Origin: Ophioceras dolichostomum
Lineage: Eukaryota > Ascomycota > Sordariomycetes > Magnaporthales > Ophioceraceae
DNA: 64,000 bases
Reading direction: 5' to 3'
NCBI GenBank assembly: GCA_003049485.1
Contig: PYST01000177.1
Location: forward strand, 19,350-83,349
The position numbers were made by a program, and so were the translations under genes. The stretch's first letter is position 1; each line of letters begins with the position of its first letter. The notes beneath the pieces are model-generated. The model was not told where the DNA came from, searched no databases, and worked only from the letters and a program-made list of their open reading frames with translations. Of this stretch, positions 56,871 to 64,000 are shown one piece after another.

Positions 56871-57620
56871 AAAGACATGCAAGCAACTCATCGAGGCCGC
56901 CCAGGAAAACGCCTATTCGAAGCAAGAGATACAAGTCATTCGGCATGGACGACGAGGCCCGAGGGAGAGTCTCGCAGGCAGATGATTTTGCAGTAATGCG
57001 CAGACGACACGATGGTGCCCTGCGCGAAGCCTCTGCCCCAGGCCCAGACGGTCACAACTGGTGGAATCCGCAACCCGTTGTGATCCGCAGTCAATCGTGG
57101 GTAGATCCTTCGCGATCGACGGAATCTTCCAAGAGCAATACATGTCGCGAGGGCCAGATAGGAGTTGGTTGTTACCAACACGTCAATTGCGGGACTCGGG
57201 GGTTTTGTGTCACCAAGTGCCCTGCCTCCCCCTGCAGCTGCTAGCCGCCACTTTCGTCCCAGTACAGCACCTGAATCGTGGGCGGCTCAGCCGCGCAGAC
57301 TGCAATATTTCTTTTTTTCATTCTCGACAGGAATATCGCAGGCGGTTGACGCTGCAGCGCAGACCGCTTCAACGACCGGCTGTTTCTGCGATGGCTGTTC
57401 ATCCCGCCCATTGATCCATGTATGCGGAAATTCAGCGGATAGTCTACTCCAGCCTGATCCGAGAGGTTGTTGGTTGTTACGACTTTGAAGGTTCAGATGC
57501 ACCAGACGTTCCAAATAAGAGTCACCTATCCCCCTCTTCACACTCTCCAACTGCCAACTGCAACGTTCCCAGAGTCACAAGCATTCATGTCGGTCTAAGT
57601 TGCAAAACCCCTCGTTAACA

Positions 57621-60600
57621 ATGTCGAGCAGGCAAGATGCGAAGCAGGCGGTGCTGGACATCGCCAAGAAGTGCGGGTTCGTCGACGAGGAGATCTTCAA
57701 CGACATTGAACACTGGAAACCAGCGTACCGGCGCATCCTTGAGGACGCCATGTTGGCCAAGGACGAGATGCTAGGACATGCTATCCAAACATATGTTTCC
57801 GCTTTCTACACATGTCACGAGGGATGGTGCTGACTGATGTGATCTGTCCAGGGTCGCAAAGAACCTCTACCAGAGTGGAGCGCGGTTCGTCTTCGAGCTG
57901 CTCCAGAACGCGGATGACAACCGCTTCGAACTCGCCACGGCCAGCGGAGCCCTGCCCTCCATCACCTTTCACGTCCACCCCAGCCGCATCGTTGCGGAGT
58001 GCAACGAAGACGGGTTTACCACGCGTGACCTGACAGCCATCTGCAAGGTTGGGCAGAGCACCAAGTCGGGGTCCCACGGATACATCGGCGCCAAGGGTAT
58101 CGGCTTTAAATCCGTCTTCATCGCCGCCTGGAAGGTCTACATCCAATCTGGGCACTTTTCGTTCTATTTCAAGCACCACAAGGGTGACTCGGGTCTGGGA
58201 ATGGTCCTTCCCGTCTGGGTTGATGACGCCGAGCTGCCGGGCCCGACCCCTGGGACCGCATGACGCTTCGCCTACGCGACAAGGGGAACCCGGAGGAGCT
58301 CGAGCATCTGCGCGACATCATCTTCAAGCAGCTGGCTGACCTTCAGCCGACCTGCCTCCTCTTTCTGCGGAACCTGAAGCGCATACAGGTCACCTTCTAC
58401 GGCGAGGACGGTCGCACCACGAGCTCGCGAGACTTCCGCCAGACCGGGAACGACGACAGCCACCGAGTGACCCTGGAATCTTGTCTCGTAGGCCAATACG
58501 GTGAGGTCACAAAGGAGATAAGTCACTTCCACGTCACGCGCCACATGGCCTCCAACCTTTCCAGGGGCCAGGACCGCAAGGTGTCCGGACTGGAGGAGGC
58601 AAGCAGGGCCTTTTCCACAGCAGAGGTTGTGCTGGCATTCCCTCTCACAGCCAGCTCTGCCCCAGTTATCAAGAAGCAGGAAATCTTTGCATTCTTGCCC
58701 GTCGAAGAATCAGTCTTCAAGGTGAGACAATCCTGATATATAGTGCAGGCCTGAGTCTGCGAACCACGTCCGCCCTACTGCGTGGGACTCGCTGGCCAAC
58801 TTCTAACCTCGGCGATTCACAGTTCCTAATCCAATCCGACTTTGACACCGCCGCGAGCCGACAGAGCATCGTAACCACATCAAAGCGGAATATCGACCTG
58901 CTGGATGGCGTCGCGGCTGCCTTTCTCAAGGCTGTGCTGCAGTTCTGCGAGCACGAAAATTTGTGCTACACCTGGCCGCTGTTCCTCCCAGCAGACATCG
59001 ACCAACCCAGCCAGTTCTGGTCGGGCCTGCACTCGAGAATCAAGCGGCTCGTGTCCAGAACGCTAATCCTGAGATCGCGACATTCGACCAGCCTCCGCAG
59101 AATCCAGGATGTTTTTATCTTGACAAGCGACTCACAGGATAAAGATGGAGAGCCGCTCCTTGACTGCCGGGTCCGGGATCCGTACATATCGGCAAAATAC
59201 CACTTCAAGTCATGGCAGCCCCTTCAATCCTATGGTCTAAAGATTACACACTTTCAGCTGTTGATAGATCTACTCGAATCCGACCTGCGCATAGACAGCG
59301 GCAGCTCCAAAATGAAGGCGAATTCGACGAGCGAGGCATGGCACTCGGCAACCGCAAAGCTTTTCTCCAGGTGCTTCGAGGGAAACTTCCACGCGATGAT
59401 ATCTGCGCTCAAGTGGTTCCCCTTGCTTCCATTAGCAAGTGGTGCCTAGGTGTCTGCCAACAGCGGCGTGACGTACATGCCGACCGCGGTCGGGGGCATC
59501 GCCATCCCGCCAGAGCTGGACGACCCCCGACTGTTGGATTCCCATGCGGTCGCGAATCTTGATCGAGGCAATTTCTTCAGACATCTCGGGGCTGTCGAGG
59601 CTCCGGTCGGTCTCGTCCGGTCTGCGGTGCTGAAGGCGTACTCGCCACCCGGTCGACCCCTTGTGGGCGGGGCTGTCTCCAAAGCCCAGCTTCGCTTCCT
59701 ATATCTCGCCTACAACTAGGAGCAGAATCCGTCCGACCTGAAAGATCTCTACATCTGCCTGCACAACGGCGACATTGCATACCCGCACCGACAGGATGTC
59801 TATCTGCCGGGCGACCACGCATATGGACCCGAAGCACTCCTGGAGCCAGGACGGGACGCGCCAGGTCTCCAGGTTGCATTTCTGCACCCAGCGTACCTCG
59901 AAGATGTCCCCGACCTTTCAGAGTCGCGTCCATCGTGGAGAGAATGGCTGCTCAGGGATCTTGGCGCCCGAGACCGCTTGAGGATCGTTTCCCGCAACAG
60001 CGAAACATTCTCGGACGTCTGGGACTATGTCGCCTAGCACCGGCCCGAAAGGCTCCTTGGGTTTCTGGAGCACGCCTGGCCGCACGACGGGCCTTTGATC
60101 CGTAGTAGCAACAAGCTAACAACTGCGCTCTCAGAGACAGACGCAACGCATCTATGTAGCGCTTCCTTTCCTCGTGACGACGATGATTTTATCGCGCTCC
60201 AACAGACGTGGCTTCCGCTTCCTGATCTGCAGCAGGAGCGTCTTCGGTTCATGGCCGCGTCGGATCCGTTCCCATTTCTCCAGCTGGAAGAGGCTGACGG
60301 CGCGAGCTCAACAGAGCAGCTAACCGCCAAGTTCGGGTCTCTAAAGCAGTTTGGCGTTGGGGTCCGGGCTGGTGACAGATCGACTTGCTTCTAGAGGTCC
60401 TTTTATACATGCGACCTGCCGATGGACGACCGGTCCTGGACTTGTACTGCACAATCGAGGCCGCACTTCTTGGATTGAAGCAGGCAGATCGGCAGCAAGC
60501 AATCGTCAAGATCAGGTGAGGCTAAACCCCCGAGATCTTCTTCTTCTTCTTGCTGTCTTTTTCTCGCTCACTCCTCAAAACCGTTTTTGCTACAGGAAAT

Positions 60601-63257
60601 CTATTTGCGACGATTATGATCTTATACTCATCGATGATGAGAGTGGTGAAGACGATGGATTGGACTGGAGCGGCGGTTACGACTTGCTGTGGAAAGACCC
60701 GCCCGGAATGACGACAAAAACAACTGTCGAGCGACTTTACACGCGCCTCTGCGCGGACGACTCGGCAAAGCTCGATCTCGTCTCGGGCTTCTTCGAGCGG
60801 ACGCTGGGGATCCGAGATGCTTCCATCGAGGATATCCTGGTGGAGCTGGAGAGCTTGCAAGAGGATGGGTGCGATGACCTCGACCGCATTTCTGGTCTCT
60901 ATCGTTACTTGAGCGAGATTGGTGAAACCTCCACGCTCAGCATAAGGCAGGTTAACTCCAGGCTCTCCAGCGTTGGCGAATCTGTTGCCCGATCTAACAG
61001 GTCTCCCACCAGCTCCGCTTTTCAATCCAAGTGCCTCATCTTTGCCTCGAAGAGCGGCCGGAATGGCTGGTACAAGACGAGCCAGTGCCTGTGGTCCAGC
61101 ACCGCCGACATCCAAGGCATAGTCACCCTGAAGGACCACTACCAAGGCCTGGACGACTTGTTCCTCAAAGTGCTGGGCGTCGAGACACTGACCATCCAGA
61201 TGGTGTACGACGAGCTCAAGAAGACCACCACGAAGTGTCCAGTTGAGAGGGTGAAGAACACGATCGAGACATTCAACTCCTTCCTCCGAGGGGCCGGCAG
61301 GAGCCGTCAGAGTCTAGACCCCAAAGCGCTTCTCCAGGCCGCCTTTCTGCCCGTTTCGTATCCGGACGGGTCGGTCATGCTCGGGTCTGCCGCGAAGGAG
61401 GAGTTCGCCATCGTCGATCGCCAATCCTTGGGTGAATTGTTTAGGGGCAGCATCAAGCTGTTGGACTACTCCCTAGAAGACGTTCGCCGCCTGGCACCTT
61501 TCTTCCGATGGGCCGGATTGGAGCATCGCTATCTATCCCGGTGCGTCAGGGAGATGACCTCCGCGTCGGGTGGGGTGGCACGGCCGATCAAGATGCCGAG
61601 TCGAGAACTCAAGTCAAAGGCACACGCGGTGCTACGGTAAGCACCTGCCTTCAGCAGCAGCATGATTGCCCTATTCTTTGACTCGAATGGGGCCTCCTGA
61701 TGCTAACAACAATCTCTTCGGTGCCCTTTAGAATCGCCGCTACATACAGCAGCCCCAGGTACGAGACCAATAAGGAGGGCGTGTATCAGCTTCTGCGCAG
61801 CGCCCAGGTGCTCGAGACGGACGGGATCTCGACGGTGCTCTCGATTACCCAGGACGGGCGCTGCGCCGAGGTGGAGCAGGCCTCGGGCGACGACGTGCAC
61901 ATCGCAGAAGAGAGAACCTCGTCGTCCGGAGGTGAACAAGCTCTGCTCAGAATCTTGGTGCCGTCAAGCAGGGAGAAGCAGGAGGTCTGCTACCACCGGG
62001 CCCTGCCCAAAGCTCTCGGCGCGTGGCTCATGCGGGATCCCACGACTCAAATCCAGGACAGGGTCGAAGACGCGGCGGTCATGGTGCTCGCTGCGATATT
62101 GAACGCGTCAGGGGCTGAGGCCGTCGTCAATTCCATTCTTGAAGGTTACGGCATCGTTGAAGTGCCGGTTCCGACAGAGATCGAACCTGACGATGAGGAG
62201 GCCGGAATGCGCCGCATCGCTCGCACTCCATTTTCGGCATCGCCGTCGCCGTCGTGAAAGCCTATTATTATTACTCCAGATAGGTCATCCTCGGCGCCGG
62301 ACAGTGACTACAGCGGCGGTCTCTCAACGGGCATCTCGGCGCGCCATCATCCTCATATTCGTCCCCAACGCCCCAGCGACCACCGGTCTGGCGCATCGAC
62401 GACGAGGAGACCAGGCGGTACATCACTCTGCTGGACGGCGTGTTGAAGGCGGCGCGCACAGCGAGCTTCCCCTCGACTGGCGCTTTCGCAATGGAGAAGC
62501 TCCGCGCCGCTCTTCCTTCTGCCGGCGCTGGCGACTTTGACAGCTTCGATGGGTTCGATAGAGGCGGCTTCCAGATCGGTAACAGGTTCCGTTCGAGTAC
62601 CAGGCTCGAGCGCGACAAAAAGATTGGTGCTGCCGGCGAGCTTTATGTGAGTTTCCCTTTTCTTGATCTTGCATGTTGTCTCTCATCCGTCCCTTACCAC
62701 TAGAGCGTCCGCTTGTGCGCGATATTCTACACACCATATTCCTTCACCCTTCATCTCTGATGTCTAGGGACGACACTAACAGTGACCACGCAAACCCGAT
62801 CATCACCACACCAGGTATTCGAGCTGCTTTCTAGATCAGCGATCCCGCCCTGGGCGGCTGGTCCCGCGACAACTGGCAGAGCACCATCCGCAAGTACGCG
62901 GCCTTGCACCCGGACGACGCCGACATGCAGCCCTGGCACGGCGCGGAGACGGCCAATCTCACCTATGACGACACCGAGGGCGATATGACGCGCCTCCTCG
63001 TAGACCACGGCTGGCTCGCCGATGAGGAGGCGTGGCGCGGTGCGACGCCGATGTACTTCATCGAGGTCAAGTCGACGACGGGGCCATGCGACGTCCCCTT
63101 CTACATGAGCAAGAGACAATACCAGAGGGTCCGTAAATAGATTTCCCTTCCTCGCCCGCTTGGAATGCATCTTCTTTGATGAAGCACGCTGCTTACACTA
63201 CCTCCCTCCAGATGAAGCATATTCACGGAAGGGCTGACCGCCGCGAGACTTACTTGA
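57621..63257 (+). pseudogene. NO VEIN/sacsin-like GHKL ATPase protein with C-terminal DUF3883, broken
   Basis: The plus strand encodes successive blocks of one large protein. The N-terminus is MSSRQDAKQAVLDIAKKCGF. The GHKL ATPase has N-box FELLQNADDN and G-box GYIGAKGIGFKSVF. A long middle follows (FLIQSDFDTAASRQSIVTTS), then a C-terminal DUF3883/NOV domain (IEVKSTTGPCDVPFYMSK). Introns are recognisable at about 58722-58822, 60516-60596, 61639-61730 and before 62815. Stops lie within otherwise continuous frame at 59447 (TAG), 59717 (TAG), 60035 (TAG) and 62255 (TGA). Frame shifts occur near 57.8, 58.24, 60.37, 62.38 and 62.84 kb. The frame ends at 63257, where a 142-bp repeat begins before the expected C-terminus. 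The function of intact fungal members is unknown. Some lesions could be sequencing errors, but not all. Confidence 0.8.
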
Positions 63258-63399
63258 TGCTGGAATTCGGCTTCCAGTCTGTCAGTAGGAGTCACGTGCG
63301 TAAGCACGTGATTCAGGTCTTCGTACTAGGAGTCATGTAAACGGTCACGTGACTCCTACCACATCAGATGGCCTCCCAAGCCCAACGCGTTGTTTCAGC
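63258..63399. repeat. 142-bp interspersed repeat with palindromic core (copy B)
   Basis: Near-identical to 42742-42883, including the AGGAGTCACGTG/CACGTGACTCCT arms. It abuts the broken DUF3883 reading frame on the left and LINE-derived sequence on the right. Confidence 0.85.
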
Positions 63400-64000
63400 C
63401 CCTGCCCCCATCCCGGACCTCCGCAAGCTACGCAGTAGCCCTCGCCCTAGCCGGCGACCGGTTCGACAAGGCCTTAAAAGAGTACTGGGAACGCAACGCC
63501 CCAGCCCGGTATAAAGCGCTTCGTATCCAGGCTAAGGCCCGGCTCCCTAAAGAGCTCGACCTCCCCCGGCCGATACTCGGCCGGCTCCTGGCCGCCCGAT
63601 CGGGCCATGGCGACTTCCACGACTACCACGTCCGATTCGAACACGAGGATGCCGTCCTCGTATGCTCCTGCGGCGCCGCCAATGCCCCGGACCATATCTT
63701 TCACTGCTCCCAGGGCCAGGCCCGGGCCCGGCTACGCGGCTCCCCCCGCTGGNTGAGGATGCCGTCCTCGTATGCTCCTGCGGCGCCGCCAATGCCCCGG
63801 ACCATATCTTTCACTGCTCCCAGGGCCAGGCCCGGGCCGGCTACGCGGCTCCCCCCGCTGGATCCTCATGACCACGCCGGCGCCGAGCGCTTCCGCAAGT
63901 GGTGCGAGACAACCCGATTCTTCACGGACATCTGTCCGCTGCCAACGGGCCCGAGACCGCCGGGAAGGACCGGCGGCGGCGGCCCAAGACCCCAGACCTG
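63400..64000 (+). mobile_element. LINE (Tad1-like non-LTR retrotransposon) ORF2 C-terminal fragment
   Basis: From 63405 the frame reads ALALAGDRFDKALKEYWERN, then ILGRLLAARSGHGDFHDYHV and VLVCSCGAANAPDHIFHC. This is the region after RNase H in fungal LINE polyproteins, with its Cys/His (CxC...HxxxC) cluster. Beyond the assembly join it continues in another frame as AERFRKWCETTRFFTDICP. RT and RNase H domains are absent, so the element is 5'-truncated; it runs off the right edge. Confidence 0.75.
63645..63861. other. Unmerged contig overlap around a single N
   Basis: The 108 bases at 63645-63752 are repeated after one N (63753) from 63755 on, with a one-base difference (GGGCCCGGC versus GGGCCGGC). 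The second copy then continues into new sequence. This is what two overlapping contig ends scaffolded without merging would give. Confidence 0.9.

Larger units (their letters stand above)
54955..57620. other. Repeat-containing region between the gasdermin-like gene and the NO VEIN pseudogene
   Basis: Contains solo LTR copy 3, a short ORF after it and a small duplicated fragment of the NO VEIN gene (separate entries). A short in-frame stretch at about 55205-55338 (SDSDEGDPEYYANLATAQVE) looks protein-like but stops quickly and has no recognisable family. Otherwise no gene is seen. Confidence 0.35.

Noticed and set aside
1..64000. tRNA, 5S rRNA or CRISPR array
   Set aside because: I scanned for B-box-like and clover-leaf patterns, a fungal 5S-like start and regularly spaced repeats. 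No convincing candidate was found, although a covariance-model search could still detect one.

Overview
This window is nuclear DNA from a filamentous ascomycete, most likely a Sordariomycete. Genes carry short introns (55-328 bp) with GT..AG ends. Coding regions are GC-rich at third positions, and intergenic DNA is rich in AGGTAGGT/TACCTACC tracts. The gene set (Nup133, a CCCH zinc-finger protein, NADP-glutamate dehydrogenase, a 53BP1/Crb2-type checkpoint mediator, V-ATPase subunit A) is that of Pezizomycotina. The sequence is an imperfect draft: there is a 27-N gap at 40538-40564 and an unmerged contig overlap around a single N at 63753.

Left part (1-37 kb): conserved housekeeping genes separated by long non-coding stretches. 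From left to right these are Nup133 (minus, runs off the left edge), a CCCH zinc-finger protein (plus), a 1507-residue GMC oxidoreductase/alpha-beta hydrolase fusion (minus), a 5.9-kb stretch without a supportable gene, NADP-GDH (minus), a decayed UDP-glycosyltransferase remnant, a BRCT checkpoint mediator (minus), a DUF4048-type protein (plus) and V-ATPase subunit A (plus, six exons).

Right part (37-64 kb): accessory, repeat-rich DNA. It holds three solo LTRs of one family (one with a 5-bp target duplication), two copies of a 142-bp palindromic repeat, a LINE 3' fragment, a protein-kinase remnant, an RNase H gene, and a large NO VEIN/DUF3883 pseudogene with in-frame stops and frameshifts that breaks off at a repeat junction.

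The most interesting locus is 44.1-55.0 kb, with three adjacent genes. (i) A five-exon, 1974-residue NLR reads as AcuF-type C2H2 zinc-finger region, RelA/SpoT-like nucleotidyltransferase, NACHT ATPase and nine almost identical WD40 repeats. (ii) Head-to-head with it, 726 bp away, is a 924-residue protein with a C-terminal subtilisin (S8) domain whose triad is intact. (iii) Tail-to-tail with the protease, 111 bp away, is a 275-residue protein that looks like a fungal gasdermin with an acidic C-terminal tail. The protease/gasdermin pair resembles Podospora HET-Q2/HET-Q1. Linkage to a RelA/SpoT-NACHT-WD40 receptor suggests a complete sensor, protease and pore-former cell-death module. All gene structures were spliced by eye from splice signals and reading-frame continuity; no similarity search was run.
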